From Tipula vernalis (Eukaryota; Arthropoda; Insecta; Diptera; Tipulidae): a stretch of DNA of 64,000 nt. The notes under the pieces were generated by a model. It was not told where the DNA came from. It saw nothing but the letters and a program-made list of their open reading frames with translations, and searched no databases. The stretch lies in the NCBI GenBank assembly GCA_958295665.1, contig OY282558.1:458133995-458197994 (forward strand), given 5' to 3'. Positions 37,179 through 50,644 of the stretch are shown one piece after another (the first letter of the stretch is position 1; every line of letters starts with the position of its first letter). The position numbers and the translations under genes were made by a program.

Positions 37179-39743
37179 ATGTATGGAAATAATCAACCAA
37201 TTTTAACGCGGTTTGGCATAACAATTACACGTCCCGAGACCTATCATTTGAGGTATCAAGAACCGCAATCGGAGCACAATTGCAGATTTTGGAGTTTTAC
37301 AGCTCTGAATCGGCTGAGCTATAGTAAGGTGATTTTCTTCGAATCGATTTTTCTGTGAAATGTATGGAAATAATCAACCAATTTTAACGCGGTTTGGCAT
37401 AACAATTACACGTCCCGAGACCTATCATTTGAGGTATCAAGAACCGCAATCGGAGCACAATTGCAGATTTCGGATTTTTACAGCTCTGAATCGGCTGAGC
37501 TATAGTAAGGTGATTTTCTTCTAATCGAACTTTCTTCGAAATGTATGGTATAGCAATTACAGGTCTCGTGACCTATCATTTAAGGTATCAAGAACCGCAA
37601 TCGGAGCACAATTGCAGATTTTGGAGTTTTACAGCTCTGAATCGGCTGAGCTATAGTAAGGTGATTTTCTTCGAATCGATTTTTCTGTGAAATGTATGGA
37701 AATAATCAACCAATTTTAACGCGGTTTGGCATAACAATTACACGTCCCGAGACCTATCATTTGAGGTATCAAGAACCGCAATCGGAGCACAATTGCAGAT
37801 TTTGGAGTTTTACAGCTCTGAATCGGCTGAGCTATAGTAAGGTGATTTTCTTCGAATCGATTTTTCTGTGAAATGTATGGAAATAATCAACCAATTTTAA
37901 CGCGGTTTGGCATAACAATTACACGTCCCGAGACCTATCATTTGAGGTATCAAGAACCGCAATCGGAGCACAATTGCAGATTTCGGATTTTTACAGCTCT
38001 GAATCGGCTGAGCTATAGTAAGGTGATTTTCTTCTAATCGAACTTTCTTCGAAATGTATGGTATAGCAATTACAGGTCTCGTGACCTATCATTTAAGGTA
38101 TCAAGAACCGCAATCGGAGCACAATTGCAGATTTTGGAGTTTTACAGCTCTGAATCGGCTGAGCTATAGTAAGGTGATTTTCTTCGAATCGATTTTTCTG
38201 TGAAATGTATGGAAATAATCAACCAATTTTAACGCGGTTTGGCATAACAATTACACGTCCCGAGACCTATCATTTGAGGTATCAAGAACCGCAATCGGAG
38301 CACAATTGCAGATTTTGGAGTTTTACAGCTCTGAATCGGCTGAGCTATAGTAAGGTGATTTTCTTCGAATCGATTTTTCTGTGAAATGTATGGAAATAAT
38401 CAACCAATTTTAACGCGGTTTGGCATAACAATTACACGTCCCGAGACCTATCATTTGAGGTATCAAGAACCGCAATCGGAGCACAATTGCAGATTTCGGA
38501 TTTTTACAGCTCTGAATCGGCTGAGCTATAGTAAGGTGATTTTCTTCTAATCGAACTTTCTTCGAAATGTATGGTATAGCAATTACAGGTCTCGTGACCT
38601 ATCATTTAAGGTATCAAGAACCGTAATCGGAGCACAATTGCAGATTTTGGAGTTTTACAGCTCTGAATCGGCTGAGCTATAGTAAGGTGATTTTCTTCGA
38701 ATCGATTTTTCTGTGAAATGTATGGAAATAATCAACCAATTTTAACGCGGTTTGGCATAACAATTACACGTCCCGAGACCTATCATTTGAGGTATCAAGA
38801 ACCGCAATCGGAGCACAATTGCAGATTTTGGAGTTTTACAGCTCTGAATCGGCTGAGCTATAGTAAGGTGATTTTCTTCGAATCGATTTTTCTGTGAAAT
38901 GTATGGAAATAATCAACCAATTTTAACGCGGTTTGGCATAACAATTACACGTCCCGAGACCTATCATTTGAGGTATCAAGAACCGCAATCGGAGCACAAT
39001 TGCAGATTTCGGATTTTTACAGCTCTGAATCGGCTGAGCTATAGTAAGGTGATTTTCTTCTAATCGAACTTTCTTCGAAATGTATGGTATAGCAATTACA
39101 GGTCTCGTGACCTATCATTTAAGGTATCAAGAACCGTAATCGGAGCACAATTGCAGATTTTGGAGTTTTACAGCTCTGAATCGGCTGAGCTATAGTAAGG
39201 TGATTTTCTTCGAATCGATTTTTCTGTGAAATGTATGGAAATAATCAACCAATTTTAACGCGGTTTGGCATAACAATTACACGTCCCGAGACCTATCATT
39301 TGAGGTATCAAGAACCGCAATCGGAGCACAATTGCAGATTTTGGAGTTTTACAGCTCTGAATCGGCTGAGCTATAGTAAGGTGATTTTCTTCGAATCGAT
39401 TTTTCTGTGAAATGTATGGAAATAATCAACCAATTTTAACGCGGTTTGGCATAACAATTACACGTCCCGAGACCTATCATTTGAGGTATCAAGAACCGCA
39501 ATCGGAGCACAATTGCAGATTTCGGATTTTTACAGCTCTGAATCGGCTGAGCTATAGTAAGGTGATTTTCTTCTAATCGAACTTTCTTCGAAATGTATGG
39601 TATAGCAATTACAGGTCTCGTGACCTATCATTTAAGGTATCAAGAACCGCAATCGGAGCACAATTGCAGATTTTGGAGTTTTACAGCTCTGAATCGGCTG
39701 AGCTATAGTAAGGTGATTTTCTTCGAATCGATTTTTCTGTGAA
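37179..39743 (+). repeat. Five tandem 513-bp H-A-B units
   Basis: H units at 37179, 37692, 38205, 38718 and 39231 are each followed by one A-B dimer, giving five consecutive 513-bp repeats without any indel. This is the clearest stretch of the trimeric higher-order unit. The last two full dimers but one (38386, 38899) share T58 in B. Confidence 0.92.
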
Positions 39744-40286
39744 ATGTATGGAAATAATCAACCAATTTTAACGCGGTTTGGCATAACAATTACACGTCCC
39801 GAGACCTATCATTTGAGGTATCAAGAACCGCAATCGGAGCACAATTGCAGATTTTGGAGTTTTACAGCTCTGAATCGGCTGAGCTATAGTAAGGTGATTT
39901 TCTTCGAATCGATTTTTCTGTGAAATGTATGGAAATAATCAACCAATTTTAACGCGGTTTGGCATAACAATTACACGTCCCGAGACCTATCATTTGAGGT
40001 ATCAAGAACCGCAATCGGAGCACAATTGCAGATTTTGGAGTTTTACAGCTCTGAATCGGCTGAGCTATAGTAAGGTGATTTTCTTCGAATCGATTTTTCT
40101 GTGAAATGTATGGAAATAATCAACCAATTTTAACGCGGTTTGGCATAACAATTACACGTCCCGAGACCTATCATTTGAGGTATCAAGAACCGCAATCGGA
40201 GCACAATTGCAGATTTTGGAGTTTTACAGCTCTGAATCGGCTGAGCTATAGTAAGGTGATTTTCTTCGAATCGATTTTTCTGTGAA
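39744..40286 (+). repeat. Three consecutive H units
   Basis: H units at 39744, 39925 and 40106 follow one another with no B unit between, giving a pure 181-bp period. This may be the start of an H-only monomeric subfamily. A similar triple lies at 41464-42006. Confidence 0.92.
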
Positions 40287-41463
40287 ATGTATGGAAATAA
40301 TCAACCAATTTTAACGCGGTTTGGCATAACAATTACACGTCCCGAGACCTATCATTTGAGGTATCAAGAACCGCAATCGGAGCACAATTGCAGATTTCGG
40401 ATTTTTACAGCTCTGAATCGGCTGAGCTATAGTAAGGTGATTTTCTTCTAATCGAACTTTCTTCGAAATGTATGGTATAGCAATTACAGGTCTCGTGACC
40501 TATCATTTAAGGTATCAAGAACCGCAATCGGAGCACAATTGCAGATTTTGGAGTTTTACAGCTCTGAATCGGCTGAGCTATAGTAAGGTGATTTTCTTCG
40601 AATCGATTTTTCTGTGAAATGTATGGAAATAATCAACCAATTTTAACGCGGTTTGGCATAACAATTACACGTCCCGAGACCTATCATTTGAGGTATCAAG
40701 AACCGCAATCGGAGCACAATTGCAGATTTCGGATTTTTACAGCTCTGAATCGGCTGAGCTATAGTAAGGTGATTTTCTTCTAATCGAACTTTCTTCGAAA
40801 TGTATGGTATAGCAATTACAGGTCTCGTGACCTATCATTTAAGGTATCAAGAACCGCAATCGGAGCACAATTGCAGATTTTGGAGTTTTACAGCTCTGAA
40901 TCGGCTGAGCTATAGTAAGGTGATTTTCTTCGAATCGATTTTTCTGTGAAATGTATGGAAATAATCAACCAATTTTAACGCGGTTTGGCATAACAATTAC
41001 ACGTCCCGAGACCTATCATTTGAGGTATCAAGAACCGCAATCGGAGCACAATTGCAGATTTTGGAGTTTTACAGCTCTGAATCGGCTGAGCTATAGTAAG
41101 GTGATTTTCTTCGAATCGATTTTTCTGTGAAATGTATGGAAATAATCAACCAATTTTAACGCGGTTTGGCATAACAATTACACGTCCCGAGACCTATCAT
41201 TTGAGGTATCAAGAACCGCAATCGGAGCACAATTGCAGATTTCGGATTTTTACAGCTCTGAATCGGCTGAGCTATAGTAAGGTGATTTTCTTCTAATCGA
41301 ACTTTCTTCGAAATGTATGGTATAGCAATTACAGGTCTCGTGACCTATCATTTAAGGTATCAAGAACCGCAATCGGAGCACAATTGCAGATTTTGGAGTT
41401 TTACAGCTCTGAATCGGCTGAGCTATAGTAAGGTGATTTTCTTCGAATCGATTTTTCTGTGAA

Positions 41464-42006
41464 ATGTATGGAAATAATCAACCAATTTTAACGCGGTTTG
41501 GCATAACAATTACACGTCCCGAGACCTATCATTTGAGGTATCAAGAACCGCAATCGGAGCACAATTGCAGATTTTGGAGTTTTACAGCTCTGAATCGGCT
41601 GAGCTATAGTAAGGTGATTTTCTTCGAATCGATTTTTCTGTGAAATGTATGGAAATAATCAACCAATTTTAACGCGGTTTGGCATAACAATTACACGTCC
41701 CGAGACCTATCATTTAAGGTATCAAGAACCGCAATCGGAGCACAATTGCAGATTTTGGAGTTTTACAGCTCTGAATCGGCTGAGCTATAGTAAGGTGATT
41801 TTCTTCGAATCGATTTTTCTGTGAAATGTATGGAAATAATCAACCAATTTTAACGCGGTTTGGCATAACAATTACACGTCCCGAGACCTATCATTTGAGG
41901 TATCAAGAACCGCAATCGGAGCACAATTGCAGATTTTGGAGTTTTACAGCTCTGAATCGGCTGAGCTATAGTAAGGTGATTTTCTTCGAATCGATTTTTC
42001 TGTGAA
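41464..42006 (+). repeat. Three consecutive H units, second site
   Basis: H units are at 41464, 41645 and 41826. The middle one has TTTAAGG (A72) where the other H units of this zone have TTTGAGG, so the triple is not a simple copy of one unit. A72 H units reappear at 57571 and 58899. Confidence 0.9.
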
Positions 42007-44390
42007 ATGTATGGAAATAATCAACCAATTTTAACGCGGTTTGGCATAACAATTACACGTCCCGAGACCTATCATTTGAGGTATCAAGAACCGCAATCGG
42101 AGCACAATTGCAGATTTCGGATTTTTACAGCTCTGAATCGGCTGAGCTATAGTAAGGTGATTTTCTTCTAATCGAACTTTCTTCGAAATGTATGGTATAG
42201 CAATTACAGGTCTCGTGACCTATCATTTAAGGTATCAAGAACCGTAATCGGAGCACAATTGCAGATTTTGGAGTTTTACAGCTCTGAATCGGCTGAGCTA
42301 TAGTAAGGTGATTTTCTTCGAATCGATTTTTCTGTGAAATGTATGGAAATAATCAACCAATTTTAACGCGGTTTGGCATAACAATTACACGTCCCGAGAC
42401 CTATCATTTGAGGTATCAAGAACCGCAATCGGAGCACAATTGCAGATTTTGGAGTTTTACAGCTCTGAATCGGCTGAGCTATAGTAAGGTGATTTTCTTC
42501 GAATCGATTTTTCTGTGAAATGTATGGAAATAATCAACCAATTTTAACGCGGTTTGGCATAACAATTACACGTCCCGAGACCTATCATTTGAGGTATCAA
42601 GAACCGCAATCGGAGCACAATTGCAGATTTCGGATTTTTACAGCTCTGAATCGGCTGAGCTATAGTAAGGTGATTTTCTTCTAATCGAACTTTCTTCGAA
42701 ATGTATGGTATAGCAATTACAGGTCTCGTGACCTATCATTTAAGGTATCAAGAACCGCAATCGGAGCACAATTGCAGATTTTGGAGTTTTACAGCTCTGA
42801 ATCGGCTGAGCTATAGTAAGGTGATTTTCTTCGAATCGATTTTTCTGTGAAATGTATGGAAATAATCAACCAATTTTAACGCGGTTTGGCATAACAATTA
42901 CACGTCCCGAGACCTATCATTTGAGGTATCAAGAACCGCAATCGGAGCACAATTGCAGATTTTGGAGTTTTACAGCTCTGAATCGGCTGAGCTATAGTAA
43001 GGTGATTTTCTTCGAATCGATTTTTCTGTGAAATGTATGGAAATAATCAACCAATTTTAACGCGGTTTGGCATAACAATTACACGTCCCGAGACCTATCA
43101 TTTGAGGTATCAAGAACCGCAATCGGAGCACAATTGCAGATTTCGGATTTTTACAGCTCTGAATCGGCTGAGCTATAGTAAGGTGATTTTCTTCTAATCG
43201 AACTTTCTTCGAAATGTATGGTATAGCAATTACAGGTCTCGTGACCTATCATTTAAGGTATCAAGAACCGCAATCGGAGCACAATTGCAGATTTTGGAGT
43301 TTTACAGCTCTGAATCGGCTGAGCTATAGTAAGGTGATTTTCTTCGAATCGATTTTTCTGTGAAATGTATGGAAATAATCAACCAATTTTAACGCGGTTT
43401 GGCATAACAATTACACGTCCCGAGACCTATCATTTGAGGTATCAAGAACCGCAATCGGAGCACAATTGCAGATTTTGGAGTTTTACAGCTCTGAATCGGC
43501 TGAGCTATAGTAAGGTGATTTTCTTCGAATCGATTTTTCTGTGAAATGTATGGAAATAATCAACCAATTTTAACGCGGTTTGGCATAACAATTACACGTC
43601 CCGAGACCTATCATTTGAGGTATCAAGAACCGCAATCGGAGCACAATTGCAGATTTCGGATTTTTACAGCTCTGAATCGGCTGAGCTATAGTAAGGTGAT
43701 TTTCTTCTAATCGAACTTTCTTCGAAATGTATGGTATAGCAATTACAGGTCTCGTGACCTATCATTTAAGGTATCAAGAACCGCAATCGGAGCACAATTG
43801 CAGATTTTGGAGTTTTACAGCTCTGAATCGGCTGAGCTATAGTAAGGTGATTTTCTTCGAATCGATTTTTCTGTGAAATGTATGGAAATAATCAACCAAT
43901 TTTAACGCGGTTTGGCATAACAATTACACGTCCCGAGACCTATCATTTGAGGTATCAAGAACCGCAATCGGAGCACAATTGCAGATTTTGGAGTTTTACA
44001 GCTCTGAATCGGCTGAGCTATAGTAAGGTGATTTTCTTCGAATCGATTTTTCTGTGAAATGTATGGAAATAATCAACCAATTTTAACGCGGTTTGGCATA
44101 ACAATTACACGTCCCGAGACCTATCATTTGAGGTATCAAGAACCGCAATCGGAGCACAATTGCAGATTTCGGATTTTTACAGCTCTGAATCGGCTGAGCT
44201 ATAGTAAGGTGATTTTCTTCTAATCGAACTTTCTTCGAAATGTATGGTATAGCAATTACAGGTCTCGTGACCTATCATTTAAGGTATCAAGAACCGTAAT
44301 CGGAGCACAATTGCAGATTTTGGAGTTTTACAGCTCTGAATCGGCTGAGCTATAGTAAGGTGATTTTCTTCGAATCGATTTTTCTGTGAA
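41826..44390 (+). repeat. Second run of five 513-bp H-A-B units
   Basis: H units at 41826, 42339, 42852, 43365 and 43878 each precede one A-B dimer. Dimers at 42007 and 44059 share T58 in B and are 2052 bp (four 513-bp units) apart, while the three between them lack it. Confidence 0.9.
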
Positions 44391-44722
44391 ATGTATGGAA
44401 ATAATCAACCAATTTTAACGCGGTTTGGCATAACAATTACACGTCCCGAGACCTATCATTTGAGGTATCAAGAACCGCAATCGGAGCACAATTGCAGATT
44501 TTGGAGTTTTACAGCTCTGAATCGGCTGAGCTATAGTAAGGTGATTTTCTTCTAATCGAACTTTCTTCGAAATGTATGGTATAGCAATTACAGGTCTCGT
44601 GACCTATCATTTAAGGTATCAAGAACCGCAATCGGAGCACAATTGCAGATTTTGGAGTTTTACAGCTCTGAATCGGCTGAGCTATAGTAAGGTGATTTTC
44701 TTCGAATCGATTTTTCTGTGAA
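44391..44722 (+). repeat. Dimer with B-type middle inside A, second copy
   Basis: Same mosaic as at 35157: A 5' end, TTTGGAG middle, TAATCGAAC and A-type 3' end, followed by an ordinary B. It replaces the H-A-B order at this point, so two dimers (44059, 44391) are adjacent. Confidence 0.85.
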
Positions 44723-46442
44723 ATGTATGGAAATAATCAACCAATTTTAACGCGGTTTGGCATAACAATTACACGTCCCGAGACCTATCATTTGAGGTAT
44801 CAAGAACCGCAATCGGAGCACAATTGCAGATTTTGGAGTTTTACAGCTCTGAATCGGCTGAGCTATAGTAAGGTGATTTTCTTCGAATCGATTTTTCTGT
44901 GAAATGTATGGAAATAATCAACCAATTTTAACGCGGTTTGGCATAACAATTACACGTCCCGAGACCTATCATTTGAGGTATCAAGAACCGCAATCGGAGC
45001 ACAATTGCAGATTTCGGATTTTTACAGCTCTGAATCGGCTGAGCTATAGTAAGGTGATTTTCTTCTAATCGAACTTTCTTCGAAATGTATGGTATAGCAA
45101 TTACAGGTCTCGTGACCTATCATTTAAGGTATCAAGAACCGCAATCGGAGCACAATTGCAGATTTTGGAGTTTTACAGCTCTGAATCGGCTGAGCTATAG
45201 TAAGGTGATTTTCTTCGAATCGATTTTTCTGTGAAATGTATGGAAATAATCAACCAATTTTAACGCGGTTTGGCATAACAATTACACGTCCCGAGACCTA
45301 TCATTTGAGGTATCAAGAACCGCAATCGGAGCACAATTGCAGATTTTGGAGTTTTACAGCTCTGAATCGGCTGAGCTATAGTAAGGTGATTTTCTTCGAA
45401 TCGATTTTTCTGTGAAATGTATGGAAATAATCAACCAATTTTAACGCGGTTTGGCATAACAATTACACGTCCCGAGACCTATCATTTGAGGTATCAAGAA
45501 CCGCAATCGGAGCACAATTGCAGATTTTGGAGTTTTACAGCTCTGAATCGGCTGAGCTATAGTAAGGTGATTTTCTTCGAATCGATTTTTCTGTGAAATG
45601 TATGGAAATAATCAACCAATTTTAACGCGGTTTGGCATAACAATTACACGTCCCGAGACCTATCATTTGAGGTATCAAGAACCGCAATCGGAGCACAATT
45701 GCAGATTTCGGATTTTTACAGCTCTGAATCGGCTGAGCTATAGTAAGGTGATTTTCTTCTAATCGAACTTTCTTCGAAATGTATGGTATAGCAATTACAG
45801 GTCTCGTGACCTATCATTTAAGGTATCAAGAACCGCAATCGGAGCACAATTGCAGATTTTGGAGTTTTACAGCTCTGAATCGGCTGAGCTATAGTAAGGT
45901 GATTTTCTTCGAATCGATTTTTCTGTGAAATGTATGGAAATAATCAACCAATTTTAACGCGGTTTGGCATAACAATTACACGTCCCGAGACCTATCATTT
46001 GAGGTATCAAGAACCGCAATCGGAGCACAATTGCAGATTTTGGAGTTTTACAGCTCTGAATCGGCTGAGCTATAGTAAGGTGATTTTCTTCGAATCGATT
46101 TTTCTGTGAAATGTATGGAAATAATCAACCAATTTTAACGCGGTTTGGCATAACAATTACACGTCCCGAGACCTATCATTTGAGGTATCAAGAACCGCAA
46201 TCGGAGCACAATTGCAGATTTCGGATTTTTACAGCTCTGAATCGGCTGAGCTATAGTAAGGTGATTTTCTTCTAATCGAACTTTCTTCGAAATGTATGGT
46301 ATAGCAATTACAGGTCTCGTGACCTATCATTTAAGGTATCAAGAACCGCAATCGGAGCACAATTGCAGATTTTGGAGTTTTACAGCTCTGAATCGGCTGA
46401 GCTATAGTAAGGTGATTTTCTTCGAATCGATTTTTCTGTGAA

Positions 46443-47619
46443 ATGTATGGAAATAATCAACCAATTTTAACGCGGTTTGGCATAACAATTACACGTCCCG
46501 AGACCTATCATTTGAGGTATCAAGAACCGCAATCGGAGCACAATTGCAGATTTCGGATTTTTACAGCTCTGAATCGGCTGAGCTATAGTAAGGTGATTTT
46601 CTTCTAATCTAACTTTCTTCTAAATGTATGGTATAGCAATTACAGGTCTCGTGACCTATCATTTAAGGTATCAAGAACCGCAATCGGAGCACAATTGCAG
46701 ATTTTGGAGTTTTACAGCTCTGAATCGGCTGAGCTATAGTAAGGTGATTTTCTTCGAATCGATTTTTCTGTGAAATGTATGGAAATAATCAACCAATTTT
46801 AACGCGGTTTGGCATAACAATTACACGTCCCGAGACCTATCATTTGAGGTATCAAGAACCGCAATCGGAGCACAATTGCAGATTTTGGAGTTTTACAGCT
46901 CTGAATCGGCTGAGCTATAGTAAGGTGATTTTCTTCGAATCGATTTTTCTGTGAAATGTATGGAAATAATCAACCAATTTTAACGCGGTTTGGCATAACA
47001 ATTACACGTCCCGAGACCTATCATTTGAGGTATCAAGAACCGCAATCGGAGCACAATTGCAGATTTCGGATTTTTACAGCTCTGAATCGGCTGAGCTATA
47101 GTAAGGTGATTTTCTTCTAATCTAACTTTCTTCTAAATGTATGGTATAGCAATTACAGGTCTCGTGACCTATCATTTAAGGTATCAAGAACCGCAATCGG
47201 AGCACAATTGCAGATTTTGGAGTTTTACAGCTCTGAATCGGCTGAGCTATAGTAAGGTGATTTTCTTCGAATCGATTTTTCTGTGAAATGTATGGAAATA
47301 ATCAACCAATTTTAACGCGGTTTGGCATAACAATTACACGTCCCGAGACCTATCATTTGAGGTATCAAGAACCGCAATCGGAGCACAATTGCAGATTTCG
47401 GATTTTTACAGCTCTGAATCGGCTGAGCTATAGTAAGGTGATTTTCTTCTAATCTAACTTTCTTCTAAATGTATGGTATAGCAATTACAGGTCTCGTGAC
47501 CTATCATTTAAGGTATCAAGAACCGTAATCGGAGCACAATTGCAGATTTTGGAGTTTTACAGCTCTGAATCGGCTGAGCTATAGTAAGGTGATTTTCTTC
47601 GAATCGATTTTTCTGTGAA
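46443..47619 (+). repeat. Cluster of three dimers with T179 (CTTCTAAATG)
   Basis: Dimers at 46443, 46956 and 47288 share TAATCTAAC and T179 in A, with an H unit at 46775 between the first two. T179 is otherwise seen only at 5313 and 7969, there with TAATCGAAC, so this is probably an independent or re-assorted haplotype spread locally by tandem duplication. Confidence 0.87.
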
Positions 47620-48826
47620 ATGTATGGAAATAATCAACCAATTTTAACGCGGTTTGGCATAACAATTACACGTCCCGAGACCTATCATTTGAGGTATCAA
47701 GAACCGCAATCGGAGCACAATTGCAGATTTTGGAGTTTTACAGCTCTGAATCGGCTGAGCTATAGTAAGGTGATTTTCTTCGAATCGATTTTTCTGTGAA
47801 ATGTATGGAAATAATCAACCAATTTTAACGCGGTTTGGCATAACAATTACACGTCCCGAGACCTATCATTTGAGGTATCAAGAACCGCAATCGGAGCACA
47901 ATTGCAGATTTCGGATTTTTACAGCTCTGAATCGGCTGAGCTATAGTAAGGTGATTTTCTTCTAATCGAACTTTCTTCGAAATGTATGGTATAGCAATTA
48001 CAGGTCTCGTGACCTATCATTTAAGGTATCAAGAACCGCAATCGGAGCACAATTGCAGATTTTGGAGTTTTACAGCTCTGAATCGGCTGAGCTATAGTAA
48101 GGTGATTTTCTTCGAATCGATTTTTCTGTGAAATGTATGGAAATAATCAACCAATTTTAACGCGGTTTGGCATAACAATTACACGTCCCGAGACCTATCA
48201 TTTGAGGTATCAAGAACCGCAATCGGAGCACAATTGCAGATTTTGGAGTTTTACAGCTCTGAATCGGCTGAGCTATAGTAAGGTGATTTTCTTCGAATCG
48301 ATTTTTCTGTGAAATGTATGGAAATAATCAACCAATTTTAACGCGGTTTGGCATAACAATTACACGTCCCGAGACCTATCATTTGAGGTATCAAGAACCG
48401 CAATCGGAGCACAATTGCAGATTTCGGATTTTTACAGCTCTGAATCGGCTGAGCTATAGTAAGGTGATTTTCTTCTAATCGAACTTTCTTCGAAATGTAT
48501 GGTATAGCAATTACAGGTCTCGTGACCTATCATTTAAGGTATCAAGAACCGCAATCGGAGCACAATTGCAGATTTTGGAGTTTTACAGCTCTGAATCGGC
48601 TGAGCTATAGTAAGGTGATTTTCTTCGAATCGATTTTTCTGTGAAATGTATGGAAATAATCAACCAATTTTAACGCGGTTTGGCATAACAATTACACGTC
48701 CCGAGACCTATCATTTGAGGTATCAAGAACCGCAATCGGAGCACAATTGCAGATTTTGGAGTTTTACAGCTCTGAATCGGCTGAGCTATAGTAAGGTGAT
48801 TTTCTTCGAATCGATTTTTCTGTGAA

Positions 48827-49309
48827 ATGTATGGAAATAATCAACCAATTTTAACGCGGTTTGGCATAACAATTACACGTCCCGAGACCTATCATTTGAG
48901 GTATCAAGAACCGCAATCGGAGCACAATTGCAGATTTCGGATTTTTACAGCTCTGAATCGGCTGAGCTATAGTAAGGTGATTTTCTTCTAATCGAACTTT
49001 CTTCGAAATGTATGGTATAGCAATTACAGGTCTCGTGACCTATCATTTAAGGTATCAAGAACCGCAATCGGAGCACAATTGCAGATTTTGGAGTTTTACA
49101 GCTCTGAATCGGCTGAGCTATAGTAAGGTGATTTTCTTCTAATCTAACTTTCTTCGAAATGTATGGTATAGCAATTACAGGTCTCGTGACCTATCATTTA
49201 AGGTATCAAGAACCGCAATCGGAGCACAATTGCAGATTTTGGAGTTTTACAGCTCTGAATCGGCTGAGCTATAGTAAGGTGATTTTCTTCGAATCGATTT
49301 TTCTGTGAA
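48827..49309 (+). repeat. A-B'-B trimer (483 bp)
   Basis: Units are A 48827-49007, B' 49008-49158 and B 49159-49309. B' has the B-type middle and the A-type end with TAATCTAAC, whereas the A half has TAATCGAAC. The two A-type ends therefore come from different A haplotypes, and the B' was not made from its neighbour. Confidence 0.9.
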
Positions 49310-49490
49310 ATGTATGGAAATAATCAACCAATTTTAACGCGGTTTGGCATAACAATTACACGTCCCGAGACCTATCATTTGAGGTATCAAGAACCGCAAT
49401 CGGAGCACAATTGCAGATTTTGGAGTTTTACAGCTCTGAATCGGCTGAGCTATAGTAAGGTGATTTTCTTCGAATCGATTTTTCTGTGAA

Positions 49491-50644
49491 ATGTATGGAA
49501 ATAATCAACCAATTTTAACGCGGTTTGGCATAACAATTACACGTCCCAAGACCTATCATTTGAGGTATCAAGAACCGCAATCGGAGCACAATTGCAGATT
49601 TCGGATTTTTACAGCTCAGAATCGGCTGAGCTATAGTAAGGTGATTTTCTTCTAATCTAACTTTCTTCGAAATGTATGGTATAGCAATTACAGGTCTCGT
49701 GACCTATCATTTAAGGTATCAAGAACCGCAATCGGAGCACAATTGCAGATTTTGGAGTTTTACAGCTCTGAATCGGCTGAGCTATAGTAAGGTGATTTTC
49801 TTCGAATCGATTTTTCTGTGAAATGTATGGAAATAATCAACCAATTTTAACGCGGTTTGGCATAACAATTACACGTCCCGAGACCTATCATTTAAGGTAT
49901 CAAGAACCGCAATCGGAGCACAATTGCAGATTTCGGATTTTTACAGCTCTGAATCGGCTGAGCTATAGTAAGGTGATTTTCTTCGAATCGATTTTTCTGT
50001 GAAATGTATGGAAATAATCAACCAATTTTAACGCGGTTTGGCATAACAATTACACGTCCCGAGACCTATCATTTGAGGTATCAAGAACCGCAATCGGAGC
50101 ACAATTGCAGATTTCGGATTTTTACAGCTCTGAATCGGCTGAGCTATAGTAAGGTGATTTTCTTCTAATCTAACTTTTTTCGAAATGTATGGTATAGCAA
50201 TTACAGGTCTCGTGACCTATCATTTAAGGTATCAAGAACCGCAATCGGAGCACAATTGCAGATTTTGGAGTTTTACAGCTCTGAATCGGCTGAGCTATAG
50301 TAAGGTGATTTTCTTCGAATCGATTTTTCTGTGAAATGTATGGAAATAATCAACCAATTTTAACGCGGTTTGGCATAACAATTACACGTCCCGAGACCTA
50401 TCATTTAAGGTATCAAGAACCGCAATCGGAGCACAATTGCAGATTTCGGATTTTTACAGCTCTGAATCGGCTGAGCTATAGTAAGGTGATTTTCTTCTAG
50501 TCTAACTTTCTTCGAAATGTATGGTATAGCAATTACAGGTCTCGTGACCTATCATTTAAGGTATCAAGAACCGCGGGAGTTTTACAGCTCTGAATCGGCT
50601 GAGCTATAGTAAGGTGATTTTCTTCGAATCGATTTTTCTGTGAA
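49491..50644 (+). repeat. Partial copy of the 2633-bp higher-order repeat
   Basis: Units are an A-B dimer with A58 and A128 (49491), an H-like 181-bp unit with A-type middle and A72 (49823), a dimer with CTTTTTTCGAA (50004), and a 309-bp dimer (50336) carrying the 23-bp net deletion in B. This is the first third of the unit at 50645-53277 with one extra dimer (50004) inserted. Here the dimer at 50336 lacks the GATATC variant present in its two counterparts. Confidence 0.88.
50336..50644 (+). repeat. 309-bp dimer with 23-bp net deletion in B, copy 1
   Basis: In B, AAGAACCGC is followed directly by GGGAGTTTTACAG. Relative to normal B, the 24 bases from AATCGG to the TTTT before GGAG are missing and one G is added, a net loss of 23. 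The A half ends TAGTCTAAC. The same complex junction is found in the dimers at 51158 and 53791, so the event happened once and was then copied. Confidence 0.92.

Larger units (their letters stand above)
34312..49490 (+). repeat. Region 4: 513-bp higher-order repeat zone (H-A-B)
   Basis: Dimers and H units alternate. Dimers start at 34312, 34825, 35157, 35670, 36002, 36515, 36847, 37360, 37873, 38386, 38899, 39412, 40287, 40619, 41132, 42007, 42520, 43033, 43546, 44059, 44391, 44904, 45598, 46111, 46443, 46956, 47288, 47801 and 48314. H units are at 34644, 35489, 36334, 37179, 37692, 38205, 38718, 39231, 39744, 39925, 40106, 40951, 41464, 41645, 41826, 42339, 42852, 43365, 43878, 44723, 45236, 45417, 45930, 46775, 47620, 48133, 48646 and 49310. 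An A-B'-B trimer starts at 48827. Open-class dimers are absent; every A half carries T163. B halves with T58 are at 35157, 36515, 38386, 38899, 42007, 44059 and 47288. Confidence 0.93.
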
